Assembly: GCF_019444005.1 (NCBI RefSeq)
Contig: NZ_CP049305.1
Coordinates: 12,181 to 76,180, forward strand
DNA length: 64,000 nucleotides
Source of the DNA: Liquorilactobacillus nagelii DSM 13675
Lineage (GTDB): Bacteria > Bacillota > Bacilli > Lactobacillales > Lactobacillaceae
Direction: 5' to 3'
Part shown: positions 9,014 through 17,438 of the stretch, piece after piece
How the letters are laid out: each line of letters opens with the position of its first letter
Position numbering within the stretch: position 1 is the first letter of the stretch
Program-made: the position numbers and the translations under genes
Notes under the pieces: model-generated
The model's database searches: none
What the model was told of the DNA's origin: nothing
What the model saw: the letters and a program-made list of their open reading frames with translations, nothing else

Positions 9014-10102
9014 TTAATTTTGCTCATTTAATTGACTAAAAAGTAAATTCCATTTTTCATTAATATAAGGTAGTCGGAAGTCGTGTGACCGTTGTGTTGC
9101 AAGGTTTCCAAATTTTTGTCGCAAGTCAATATTTTTCAATAATGGTAATAGTTTTCTGTAGAGATGCTCTGTATTATGGTCTGCGATTATTATTCCATAT
9201 TTTCCACTTTGTAAATATTCTTGTGAACCTGTATTCCACATACTCACAATTGGCAGCCCAAAGTTCATAGCTTCACCGATAACTAATGGAAATCCCTCCC
9301 ACCTAGAAGTTATTACAAAGATTGAGCCATTTCTATAATGTTCTTGTAATTCCTCGTCGGGTAAGGAATCTAAAATAATAAATTGTTTCTCTATTTTTTT
9401 GCTATGAACCTCATTTTTTAACCATTCTTTGTCAGGCCCATCACCAGCCAACTTTATTTGCCAATTATCGGGCAAGCGTTGCGCCAATTCTAACAAATAG
9501 TCAAGTCCTTTATGTTTTACATCTGTTCTGCAAACAGCTACAATAACATTTTTATTCAAGTTACTTTTATGATTAGACACCAGCGTAACTGGGTTATGGA
9601 TCTTTATTGTATTAACATTATGTTTTGAAAATTTTAAAAGGTCGCTTTCTGTTAAAGTTACGACTGTATCCACCGCTTCAAGTCCAGCAATAAATTCAAC
9701 CCGCATATCCTGATAGTATTCTTTCATATAAGTCTTATAATTATTGTGCATCCAAGCGATTAATTTAGTGGTAGGATTTGCTTCCTTTATTAACGGACTA
9801 AAGCTAGTAAAGAGTCCTGCATTCAGAAGAACAATATCGATCTTCTCTTTTTTTATGGTTGTGTTTAAATCTGCAATCTGTAACTTGAATTTTTTTAGTG
9901 GGAGATCTTCACGGAAACTTTTTCCTGAATTTATTGGATGTTTGGCTTTAATCAAAGGAGCTTCTAAATGGAAAAAAGAACCTGCTGAGGACAATGAATA
10001 ATAAAAGATATTGTGTTGTTTAGCTAAGCTATTACCAACAACGGTGGCAACTCTTTTAACCCCATCCATTTTTAAGTTTTCTATACAAATTAAAATGTTC
10101 AT
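9014..10102 (-). CDS. Family 4 glycosyltransferase
   Basis: The 362-residue GT-B enzyme starts MNILICIENLKMDGVKRV, a donor-independent N-terminal loop. It carries VAVCRTDVKHKG at the start of the C-terminal Rossmann domain and EGFPLVIGEAMNFGLPIVS, the GT4 E-x7-E motif. It probably adds sugar to a cell-envelope polymer, with donor and acceptor unknown. It has only distant similarity to the enzyme at 704-1798. The start at 10102 follows AAGGAAGG at good spacing. It is transcribed toward corA with a 94-bp gap, possibly one unit. Confidence 0.8.
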   Translation of the reverse strand: MNILICIENLKMDGVKRVATVVGNSLAKQHNIFYYSLSSAGSFFHLEAPLIKAKHPINSGKSFREDLPLKKFKLQIADLNTTIKKEKIDIVLLNAGLFTSFSPLIKEANPTTKLIAWMHNNYKTYMKEYYQDMRVEFIAGLEAVDTVVTLTESDLLKFSKHNVNTIKIHNPVTLVSNHKSNLNKNVIVAVCRTDVKHKGLDYLLELAQRLPDNWQIKLAGDGPDKEWLKNEVHSKKIEKQFIILDSLPDEELQEHYRNGSIFVITSRWEGFPLVIGEAMNFGLPIVSMWNTGSQEYLQSGKYGIIIADHNTEHLYRKLLPLLKNIDLRQKFGNLATQRSHDFRLPYINEKWNLLFSQLNEQN

Positions 10103-10376
10103 ACTATTAACCTTCCTTAGTGACAAGTTAAGAACTTGCTTTAAATTTTAGAGCTTGGGAAAATTAAATTTAAAAAAGAAGCAGTGCAGCTAAGCTTTCA
10201 CCGTCTTTACTGCTTTATATAGTAGGTTATTGAATATAAGTAGAGCTTAACAATAAATGTTTACCAAAACAAATAATTTGTATTTAAAAAGCTAAACCAT
10301 TACGCTTGGATTAAGTTTTAAATACACGTTCCGTTTTTGAAACCAATATTTTTTAACCCTATTAAGGAGGCTGATT

Positions 10377-11237
10377 GTGGTGGTAAAAGACCAAGAACCT
10401 AAAAAAGATTATTTGATAAACGATACGGAAAAGGAGTTGAAGCATGCACCCTTACTGGAAGATCCAAATTATATTCCAGCTCACAAACTTGAAGGGAAAG
10501 TTGCAATAATTACAGGAGGAGATAGTGGTATCGGAGCTGCAACTGCGATTTTGTTTGCTAAAGAAGGCGCAGATATTGTAATAGTGTATTATGAATCTGA
10601 TAAAGATGCTAATAATATAGCTAAAAGAATACGGGAAATAGGCCGCCAAGTTTTAGTTTTATCGGGGGACATTGCTGATGAAGGCTTTATTAAAAAAATA
10701 ACAGCAGAAACTTCACAGAAGTTTGGTCATGTTGACATACTTGTCAATAATGCTGGTGAACAACATGTTCACGAACATTTTTTAGATATTCCAATGAGTG
10801 AAGTCACAAGAATTTTCAAAACAAATGTTATAGGTATGTTTATGTTGACTAAAGCAATATTTCCTCTATTTCGAGAGGGTGGCTCAATAATAAACACTAC
10901 TTCTATTACGGCATATGCAGGCTCACCTGTCCTTGTTGATTATTCTGCAAGCAAAGGAGCAATCTTATCTTTTACTCGGTCATTAGCGCAGAATGAAGAC
11001 ATATTAGAAAAAAAGATTAGGGTAAACGCAGTAGCACCGGGGCCAATCTGGACACCACTAATTCCTGCAACTTTTACTTCTGAACAACTAAAAACATGGG
11101 GCAAAAGTAATGCACTTAAAAGGCCAGGTCAGGCTTTCGAAGTAGCTCCAAGTTATTTATTTTTAGCAGCTGAAGAAAATAAATATATTACTGGACAAAC
11201 TATCCATGTTAATGGTGGTTCTGTTGTTAACGGATAA
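10377..11237 (+). CDS. Short-chain dehydrogenase/reductase (long N-terminal type)
   Basis: The 286-residue classical SDR has the NAD(P) motif GGDSGIG at residues 47-53, NNAG, and the catalytic pair Tyr189/Lys193 in YSASK. It begins with a 40-residue extension (KHAPLLEDPNY) typical of the general-stress SDR group that includes Bacillus YhdF/YdaD-like proteins. The substrate is unknown. The GTG start follows AAGGAGG. With the CorA, glycosyltransferase and KGG genes around it, it forms a stress-like group. The second reading has several indels in it. Confidence 0.88.
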   Translation: MVVKDQEPKKDYLINDTEKELKHAPLLEDPNYIPAHKLEGKVAIITGGDSGIGAATAILFAKEGADIVIVYYESDKDANNIAKRIREIGRQVLVLSGDIADEGFIKKITAETSQKFGHVDILVNNAGEQHVHEHFLDIPMSEVTRIFKTNVIGMFMLTKAIFPLFREGGSIINTTSITAYAGSPVLVDYSASKGAILSFTRSLAQNEDILEKKIRVNAVAPGPIWTPLIPATFTSEQLKTWGKSNALKRPGQAFEVAPSYLFLAAEENKYITGQTIHVNGGSVVNG

Positions 11238-11378
11238 CGCTTAATTAGTTGAATTATAAGCGCTCCTTTTATTCTCACAATTTTGCTTAGTGTTTTAGCT
11301 TCACTAGCATAAAAATGCTCACTATACTTGTCCAATCTATGTGCACTGTGTACTAGCTATAATAACAACTTGAAATTA

Positions 11379-11419
11379 AAGTAACCCCTTAGTGATCGGT
11401 GATCACTAAGGGGTTACTT
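11379..11419. repeat. 41-bp near-perfect palindrome between convergent genes
   Basis: AAGTAACCCCTTAGTGATC and its exact complement flank GGT. It lies between the SDR and KGG genes, which converge. No T run follows on either strand. It may act as a bidirectional stop or as a protein site. Confidence 0.65.
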
Positions 11420-11498
11420 AGTTGGCAATTTATTTTAACTAGGTGACCGATATTAATTAATAATTATTTTTTAGGTTTATTTTATATTTGTCTAAAGG

Positions 11499-11870
11499 TT
11501 ATTTATTTCGTTGTTCTCCGCCTTTTTTTCCAATCTTTTCATAAAAATCTTTATCATGTGACTTAGCAGTTGTTTTTCCGCCTTTTTTCCCAATTTTTTC
11601 GTAATGGTCTTTATCATGTGACTTAGCGGTTGCTTCTCCGCCTTTTTCCCCAATTTTTTCGTAATGGTCTTTATCATGTGACTTAGCGGTTGCTTCTCCG
11701 CCCTTTTCACCATTTTTTTCGTAAAAGTCATCACCATGAGAATCGGCAGTTGCTTTTCCGCCTTTTTTCCCAATTTTTTCATAATAATCTTTATCATGTG
11801 ACTTAGCAGCTGCTTCCCCGCCCTTTTTTCCGGCTTCTGAACGAGTTAATTTATCATCTTTATTACTCAT
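11499..11870 (-). CDS. KGG-repeat stress protein (GsiB-like)
   Basis: The 123-residue, very hydrophilic protein is built from about five 20-residue repeats, each KGG(E/K)A(T/A)AKSHDKD(H/Y)YEKIG. It matches the KGG family of Bacillus GsiB and plant LEA-like proteins, linked to desiccation and general stress. The underlying DNA is a 60-bp tandem repeat at about 11525-11830. The start at 11870 follows AGGAGG. No membrane segment or cysteine is present. Confidence 0.85.
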   Translation of the reverse strand: MSNKDDKLTRSEAGKKGGEAAAKSHDKDYYEKIGKKGGKATADSHGDDFYEKNGEKGGEATAKSHDKDHYEKIGEKGGEATAKSHDKDHYEKIGKKGGKTTAKSHDKDFYEKIGKKGGEQRNK

Positions 11871-12322
11871 AACTTGTTCCTCCTTATCATGATATTTTTT
11901 ATTAAGCATAAGGTATTACTAATGCATATCATTACCTTTAGGCTTATAGTCATAGTACAGCCTATAGAATTTAAAGTCAAAACATCTGTTTTATTTATTT
12001 TGATTGAAATTATTGCCAAAATAACATACTTTAAATTCTCTTTACTTAGAAGGCTAATTATTTTATTTTAAAACACTGGCCATAATTTGAGGTTTTTCCC
12101 GAATGTATAAATAATTTTAGAAGAGACTACAATTTGCCGTAAAATTTAAAAAAGAATGTTAACAAGGTGAAAGCGCCATTATTATGTAGTATAATTAAAA
12201 ACACTTTTATATAGATAATAAAAAATCTGGATAACCAAAATTTTACAAACTATAATTATCGAAAAAAACAATTTCTTTGGTTTTTAGAATGTTGTTTAGC
12301 TTTTAAAGTGTTTCTTTTAAGT
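11871..12322. other. AT-rich intergenic stretch, no gene seen
   Basis: A 65-codon open frame from about 11874 lacks a ribosome binding site and is composed mostly of hydrophobic AT-driven codons. No feature can be supported before the resolvase control region. Confidence 0.5.
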
Positions 12323-12397
12323 GTACCCTAGTGGTACATTTTTTTAGTTGTGTTATACTAAGAAAAACGTCTGTACCATTTAGATGTACCAAGGAGG
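12323..12397 (+). promoter_or_regulatory. Resolvase promoter and inverted-repeat operator
   Basis: GTACCCTAGTGGTAC (12323-12337) is an inverted repeat. It is followed by a TATACT -10 box at 12354-12359, another GTACC pair near 12375-12390, and AAGGAGG. The same order (palindrome, T run, TATACT) stands before the second resolvase at 39795-39835, so self-binding by the recombinase is likely. Confidence 0.6.
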
Positions 12398-12405
12398 ATT
12401 CAGAA

Positions 12406-13011
12406 GTGAAAGTCGGATATGCACGGGTTAGTACCGCTGAACAGAACTTAGATCGTCAATTAGAGGCACTCAAAAAAGCTGGTGTGCAAAAAATCTTTGC
12501 CGAAAAAATTTCGGGGAAGAATGCAGACCGGCCTCAATTAAAAGTTATGTTGGAATATATTCATGATCAAGATGAGATTGTCGTCTTGAGTTTGGATCGT
12601 TTAGGTCGAAGTTCACGTGACTTGACGGAAATTATTGAAGAAGTCCGCCATAAGGGAGCTGTGCTAAATATTTTGGACTTACCAAGTTTCGCAGGGGTCG
12701 AAGACCAAAATTTGAAGGCTTTATTATCTAACCTAGTATTGGAGATCTATAAATACACGGCTGAAGAAGAACGGCGCAAAATCCGCGAACGCCAACGGCA
12801 GGGAATTGAGCTGGCTAAACAACGTGGCGCTTATAAAGGCGCTGTCCGTTTGTATGCACCAGATTCACCTGACCGCCGGAAACGTTATCTGTATCATCAG
12901 ATAGTGCAAATGCTGCAGCAAAATCCACCAGTGCCGATTGCACAGATTGCTAGAACAATTGGGACTTCAAGGTCACAGATTTATCGGATTAAGAAGTTTT
13001 CCAACCTTTGA
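12406..13011 (+). CDS. Serine recombinase (resolvase/invertase family)
   Basis: The 201-residue protein starts MKVGYARVSTAEQNLDRQL, with catalytic Ser9 and the conserved YxRVS and DRxxR patterns, LDRLGRSSRDL, and a C-terminal helix-turn-helix (IAQIARTIGTSRSQIYRI). Such proteins resolve plasmid multimers or invert DNA. The GTG start at 12406 is set by AAGGAGG 8 bp upstream. It is about 55-60% like the second resolvase at 39882 by eye. The plasmid thus has two multimer-resolution candidates. Confidence 0.9.
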   Translation: MKVGYARVSTAEQNLDRQLEALKKAGVQKIFAEKISGKNADRPQLKVMLEYIHDQDEIVVLSLDRLGRSSRDLTEIIEEVRHKGAVLNILDLPSFAGVEDQNLKALLSNLVLEIYKYTAEEERRKIRERQRQGIELAKQRGAYKGAVRLYAPDSPDRRKRYLYHQIVQMLQQNPPVPIAQIARTIGTSRSQIYRIKKFSNL

Positions 13012-13070
13012 TCGAGTAAAAGTGATGCTACATATATTATGGTGGTTGAAAAGAGTTGTTGATGTACTAA

Positions 13071-13385
13071 ATTGGAGTTAGCATAAGAAAGAGTAAAGAA
13101 GAACTAGCTGCAGCTTATTTTTTAATATTAGAAAGAAAAGATACAAACGACTTCTCACAAGGACAATTTCAAGATGAACGTCAAAAGCTTTTCAATATTC
13201 AGCATAATAGTGAACTAACAGATTAAGAGAAATGGCGTGCAACGGATAAAGTTAAGGGACTACCACTAGGGTCCATTGAAAAACAAGCTTTAGCTGAACA
13301 GCAGATTGAACACGATAAAAAGATCAGAGATCAAGCGAGACAAGAAGCACTTGCTGAACTCCGAAAGGGTTTGGAAATAATGCCT
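13071..13385 (+). pseudogene. repB: C-terminal remnant of Rep_3 replication initiator
   Basis: The frame reads ERKDTNDFSQGQFQDERQ, then FNIQHNSELTD, a TAA stop, and EKWRATDKVKGLPLGS up to EALAELRKG. This matches, from memory of the family, the C-terminal tail of lactobacillar Rep_3 initiators, which ends by overlapping the start of a DUF536 gene exactly as here. Only about 100 of some 300 codons remain, an internal stop is present, and no N-terminal DNA-binding half is found. It cannot supply initiator function. Confidence 0.65.
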
Positions 13386-13859
13386 AAAACTATTAGAGAA
13401 CTTGCTAACGAATTTGGTGTATCAAAACAAGCCATTAGGAAAAAACTAGATGCAAACTTTAGAGCAAACTATGTGCAAACAGTTCCTAGGAACGGAGTAC
13501 AAACCTTAGTTGTCAGTAACTCAGGATATTTGCTGTTAAAACAACATTTTGGTGGTAACAACCAGGAACTTGGAAAGGAAACATTTACTAGTAACACTGG
13601 TAACATAAGTATAAATACAATAGAATTGCTCAACCAGCAATTATTAACCAAGGATAACCAAATTAAAGAAAAAGATGAACAAATAAAATTAATGCAAAAA
13701 TTATTGGATCAGTCACAACAATTGCAATTGATGGCTGAAAAGAAAATTGAAAAATTTGAGGCTATTCCTTCTGAAAAATATTCGGTTGATAAAAATATTA
13801 ATGCTAATGATATAGAGAACAAAAGTTTGAAGTCTCGCTGGTGGCATTTTTGGAAATAA
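13380..13859 (+). CDS. DUF536 replication-associated protein
   Basis: The 159-residue protein has an N-terminal helix-turn-helix (IRELANEFGVSKQAIRKKL, residues about 4-22), a short beta part (VQTLVVSNSGYLLL) and a long coiled coil (LLTKDNQIKEKDEQIKLMQK). This is the usual DUF536 pattern found directly downstream of Rep_3 genes in lactococcal and lactobacillar theta plasmids, often called RepB or OrfX and not essential for replication. ATG 13380 sits in the end of the rep remnant. It is intact although its partner is dead. An IS3 element starts 6 bp after the stop. Confidence 0.8.
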   Translation: MPKTIRELANEFGVSKQAIRKKLDANFRANYVQTVPRNGVQTLVVSNSGYLLLKQHFGGNNQELGKETFTSNTGNISINTIELLNQQLLTKDNQIKEKDEQIKLMQKLLDQSQQLQLMAEKKIEKFEAIPSEKYSVDKNINANDIENKSLKSRWWHFWK

Positions 13860-13943
13860 TGGAGATGCTCCTATACTGAAATTTGGTACCAAAATCATTA
13901 GATTTTGTGTCATAATGATAAAAATCAGAATAGGAGTTTTTTT

Positions 13944-14207
13944 ATGAAATATTATTCAGATGAATTTAAAAACAACATCGTTAAGCTTTATCACAATGAA
14001 AATCGTTCAAAGAAATCCTTAGCCAATGAATATGGGGTTCATCCAACCACCATCAGTCATTGGATCAAGCGGGCCAAATTAGTTGAACTACCTGACGGTG
14101 GCGTAACGAGTGTTGAAGCCTTCAAGCAACTACAGAAAGAAAACCAGCAGTTAAAAGAAGAAAATGAAATTTTAAAAGCAGCGGCGGTGTTACTGGGAAG
14201 GCATTAG
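13944..14207 (+). CDS. IS3-family transposase OrfA
   Basis: The 87-residue DNA-binding subunit has a helix-turn-helix (KSLANEYGVHPTTISHWIKR) and a leucine-zipper-like tail (LQKENQQLKEENEILK). ATG 13944 follows TAGGAG. The downstream OrfB frame is open through the OrfA stop and lies at -1, so a fusion made by programmed frameshift is expected. Confidence 0.9.
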   Translation: MKYYSDEFKNNIVKLYHNENRSKKSLANEYGVHPTTISHWIKRAKLVELPDGGVTSVEAFKQLQKENQQLKEENEILKAAAVLLGRH

Positions 14208-14269
14208 GCAAAGTTAAAGCCATAGACTTTATCAACGAACAATTATGTAAACACCGCCTCTGGATAATC

Positions 14270-15013
14270 TTGAAAGCCTTAGGGCTTTCTAAAAGTACGT
14301 ATTATCATTGGAAACACTATCAGACAAGTCGTCATGATAAACAAGATACGATTTTAAAAAGCCAGATCTTTGAAATTTGGAAAAATAATTATAAAGCCTA
14401 TGGGTACCCTCGGATCACAATTGCCATGAGAAGACTTGGTGTAGTCATTGGCCCCAATCGTGTCTACCGATTAATGCAGGAGTTAGGCATTCGATCACTA
14501 ATGGGGCGGCGTTTTAAGAAGCCAGGCACTCATGTAGATTATTCTCAACGGCCTAACTTGATTAAGAACCATCCAATCGGAACTATTTGGCGTGCTGACA
14601 TAACCTACCTAGAACTAAGACCAGGCACTTGGGTTTATCTAAGTACCATCTTTGACCAAGCTAGTAAGCAAATCATCGCTTTCAACATTGGCAAGGAGAT
14701 GGCATCGAAACTGATTATTAAGACATTGTTGCAAGCCTTGAGCAGGGCTTCTAAGCCAACCTTTTTGCACTCTGATATGGGTTCACAATACACCAGTATT
14801 GCTTATGAAGGCCTGTTAAAGCGGCACCTGATTAGGCATTCATATTCCAAACAAGGTTATCCATATGATAACGGTCCGCTCGAAGCTTTCCATTCGCTAC
14901 TTAAACGAGAATTTATTTTTCAAACACGTTTTACTAGTTTTGAGGACTTAGTCCTCAGAGTTGAAAATTACATTAACTGGTATAACACCGAAAGAATTAG
15001 GATAAACGGCTAA
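14270..15013 (+). CDS. IS3-family transposase OrfB (DDE integrase domain)
   Basis: The 247-residue catalytic part has TIWRADITYLE with the first Asp, LHSDMGSQYTS with the second and GPLEAFHSLLKRE with the Glu. It begins with an HTH_21-like segment (SKSTYYHWKHY). The TTG at 14270 may not be used; production by -1 frameshift from OrfA is more likely. Confidence 0.9.
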   Translation: MKALGLSKSTYYHWKHYQTSRHDKQDTILKSQIFEIWKNNYKAYGYPRITIAMRRLGVVIGPNRVYRLMQELGIRSLMGRRFKKPGTHVDYSQRPNLIKNHPIGTIWRADITYLELRPGTWVYLSTIFDQASKQIIAFNIGKEMASKLIIKTLLQALSRASKPTFLHSDMGSQYTSIAYEGLLKRHLIRHSYSKQGYPYDNGPLEAFHSLLKREFIFQTRFTSFEDLVLRVENYINWYNTERIRING

Positions 15014-15047
15014 TTTTTTTAGTACCAAAACTTGACGTAGGAGCAAA

Positions 15048-15422
15048 CGAAGAAGAGTTAAACGAAGTTTCTCAGTTGAGTTTAAAGTTGATGTGATAAA
15101 CTACTATCAAACTCATGATGAAACTTTAGCCGAAGTATCCGCAAAATTTGATGTTAATTCTTGTCAAATCAGTCTTTGGAGGACAGCCTTCAATCAGTAT
15201 GGTATAGAAGCCTTGAAGCCTCATCCGAAAGGCAGAAAAACCAAAGTGAAACATAATAAGAAGAAATTACGTAAGTTAGTAAACAAGAACGAAATCGATC
15301 AACTTCGTGAAGAATTGACGAAAAAGAATCAAGAATTATATGATGCAAAATTGGAGAACGAAATCTTAAAAAAATCAATGACCCTGTTCGGAACCTCAAA
15401 GGACGAAAGAAAACACAAATAG
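15048..15422 (+). pseudogene. IS3-family OrfA, 5'-truncated
   Basis: The frame is open from the junction (RRRVKRSFSVEFKVDVINYY) without the original start. It has a helix-turn-helix and a coiled coil (REELTKKNQELYDAKLENEI), and an A7 slippery run at 15368-15374 before the OrfB frame. Confidence 0.75.
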
Positions 15423-16318
15423 TTGATCAGATCAGGGTCGAACAAGAGTCTCTTCCGAAATCTAACCGGTATAAAGTCGGCGATATTCTTAAGACCATTG
15501 GACTTAAGAAAGCGACTTATCATGATGAACGTAAACGTATCAAAAATTATGTAGATAAGTATGAAGATGTAAAAGTAGAGATACTAAAAATTGCCGAAAG
15601 CGGAAGATATCGCGGACGTCTAACCTACGGTTATCGTCGCGTTCAAGAAGAGCTCATTAAATTAGATATCCATCTATCAGACGCCGTAGTGCGTCGTTTG
15701 ATGGATGAATTAAATGTTCAAGTAAGCCTTTATAACCGCCACAGAAATGGTAGATATTCATCTTATAAAGGTACAGTTGGAAAAGTGGCCCGTAACGTTC
15801 TACATCAGCATTTTAATGAAACCGTACCTTTCAAAGTATTACATACCGATGTTACACAAGTACGCTTGGCCGATACTAAGTGGGCTTACGTTTCAGCTAT
15901 TACTGACGAAGCAAGCAAGGAAGTTTTAGCATTTCAAGTAAGTAATAGTCCTAACAGTAAACTAATTATGGATACACTCGATGAACTCACAGAAAATATT
16001 CCGGAAGGAATAAAACCAATAATTCATTCAGATCAAGGTTGGCATTATCAATTGAATTACTATACCGATAAACTCTCTGAAAAAAAATTTATACAAAGCA
16101 TGTCTCGTAAGGGAAACTGTCTTGATAATGCGCCAATTGAAAGCTTCTTTCATCTTCTTAAAACAGAATGTCTTAATGGATTTCCACAGTGTAAAGATAT
16201 TGGAGAATTCAAGGAAATCACAAAGAATTACGTCGATTGGTTTAACAATCGACGAATATCACAGAAAACAAAAGTCATGACTCCCTGCGAATACAGGGAA
16301 CATGCCTTAGCAGTTTAA
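15419..16318 (+). CDS. IS3-family transposase OrfB
   Basis: This frame is open from about 15350, at -1 to OrfA, so it is made by frameshift. The catalytic residues lie in VLHTDVTQVR, IIHSDQGWHYQ and APIESFFHLLKTE. The product is complete at the C-terminus, but expression would need the truncated OrfA. Confidence 0.85.
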   Translation: MVDQIRVEQESLPKSNRYKVGDILKTIGLKKATYHDERKRIKNYVDKYEDVKVEILKIAESGRYRGRLTYGYRRVQEELIKLDIHLSDAVVRRLMDELNVQVSLYNRHRNGRYSSYKGTVGKVARNVLHQHFNETVPFKVLHTDVTQVRLADTKWAYVSAITDEASKEVLAFQVSNSPNSKLIMDTLDELTENIPEGIKPIIHSDQGWHYQLNYYTDKLSEKKFIQSMSRKGNCLDNAPIESFFHLLKTECLNGFPQCKDIGEFKEITKNYVDWFNNRRISQKTKVMTPCEYREHALAV

Positions 16319-16438
16319 AAATATTCAATTTTGTCTAACTTTTGTGTTGCACTTTAAACCGCAGAATGTTTGACGACTTTTTTTATATTTTAGAGGAGGA
16401 TCTGAATTTGTTTGAATGTGTGAATGTATTTAAATCAA

Positions 16439-17404
16439 TTAAATCAAGTTAGCTACTTGCATTAAGATTGGCACAACAATTACGAACAAGACAGTTGATG
16501 TTGTAACAAGGTTAGTAGCGTAGTCAACATCACCATGTGATTGATCAACTAGAATAGGTAGGACAGCTAAACCAGGAGCAGCTGATTGAATGATGAATGA
16601 GTTTGATTCGATAGTTGGTAATGAAGTACCCATCATTGAACCACCAATAAGAATAATGCTAATCATGATTGCAGGAGCAACCACAAATCTACCTAATAGA
16701 GCTAGGATTGTATCACGGTCGAATCTGATTGATTTCAAACCTGCATCGGCTAAGATAATACCGATGTAGATCAATGACATTGGTGTAACGATACCACCGA
16801 CCATGTCCAAAGTCTTGTTGATCCAGTCAGGAACTGGGATAGCAAGTAGTAAGAAAACAAGTGATACTAAGAAACCAACAAGTGGAGCAGGAAGTAATTT
16901 TTTCCAGTTAAAGTCTTTCTTAGCACCCTTTTCAACGGTTGGATCATCACTTGAGATGAAGAAGATACCAACAGCCCAAGTTGAAATTGTATTCATAACA
17001 TAGTAGATAAGGAAGTAAGGTAAACTCTTAGTTCCAAATAAAGCCATGTTTAGAGGTAAACCGATAAAGATGGTATTAGCATTAACGAATATGTTAATGA
17101 AAGTACCACGACGGCCCTTTCTAATACGGAAGACCTTTGTTAAGATCCATGCAATGATGTAACCAATCGTGAAACTGGCGAAGGTAAAGATCAGTCCGCC
17201 GGACAAACTTGCTAATTTATCTCTGTTCAAATATTTAAGAACAGAGACGAAGATTGAAGCAGGTAAAGCAATTTTCATAATGATAAATGAAATATTGCCT
17301 TTAAATTCGTCGCCTAAACGTCCTGATCCTCTTAGCCAATACCCCAAAGCAATGACAAGAACGATTTCAGCAACACTTTCAAGTGAAGTGATAAATGCAG
17401 CCAT
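16439..17404 (-). CDS. mleP: Malate permease (AEC family)
   Basis: The 321-residue membrane protein has about ten hydrophobic helices in the two five-helix halves of the auxin-efflux-carrier/AEC family (start ITSLESVAEIVLVIALGYWL). Its ATG lies 34 bp after the malolactic enzyme stop, with AAGGGG upstream. By that context it is the malate carrier of the malolactic pathway, taking up malate and supporting proton motive force as malate(-)/lactate exchange or uniport does in related bacteria. The order enzyme then permease matches the mle operon of Oenococcus. No LysR-type mleR gene is adjacent. Confidence 0.9.
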   Translation of the reverse strand: MAAFITSLESVAEIVLVIALGYWLRGSGRLGDEFKGNISFIIMKIALPASIFVSVLKYLNRDKLASLSGGLIFTFASFTIGYIIAWILTKVFRIRKGRRGTFINIFVNANTIFIGLPLNMALFGTKSLPYFLIYYVMNTISTWAVGIFFISSDDPTVEKGAKKDFNWKKLLPAPLVGFLVSLVFLLLAIPVPDWINKTLDMVGGIVTPMSLIYIGIILADAGLKSIRFDRDTILALLGRFVVAPAIMISIILIGGSMMGTSLPTIESNSFIIQSAAPGLAVLPILVDQSHGDVDYATNLVTTSTVLFVIVVPILMQVANLI

Positions 17405-17438
17405 GAATAAATTCCCCTTTATTTAACAAAAATTTTAA

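Larger units (their letters stand above)
13866..15045. mobile_element. IS3-family element, copy 1
   Basis: The 1180-bp element has imperfect ends TGCTCCTATACTGAAATTTG and TGCTCCTACGTCAAGTTTTG in inverted order. An identical copy in the other orientation lies at 26646-27825. No target duplication is visible at either copy, which suggests recombination between copies or loss of flanking DNA. Confidence 0.9.
15046..16350 (+). mobile_element. Second IS3-family element, left end lost
   Basis: The OrfA and OrfB frames differ in sequence from the preceding element and are cut at the left by its right end at 15045. The right end probably lies near 16345-16360 (TTTGTGTTGCAC region). The left inverted repeat is absent, so it is likely immobile. 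Confidence 0.7.

Noticed and set aside
11525..11830. 60-bp tandem repeats as a CRISPR or satellite
   Set aside because: They encode the KGG repeats of a hydrophilic protein in frame.
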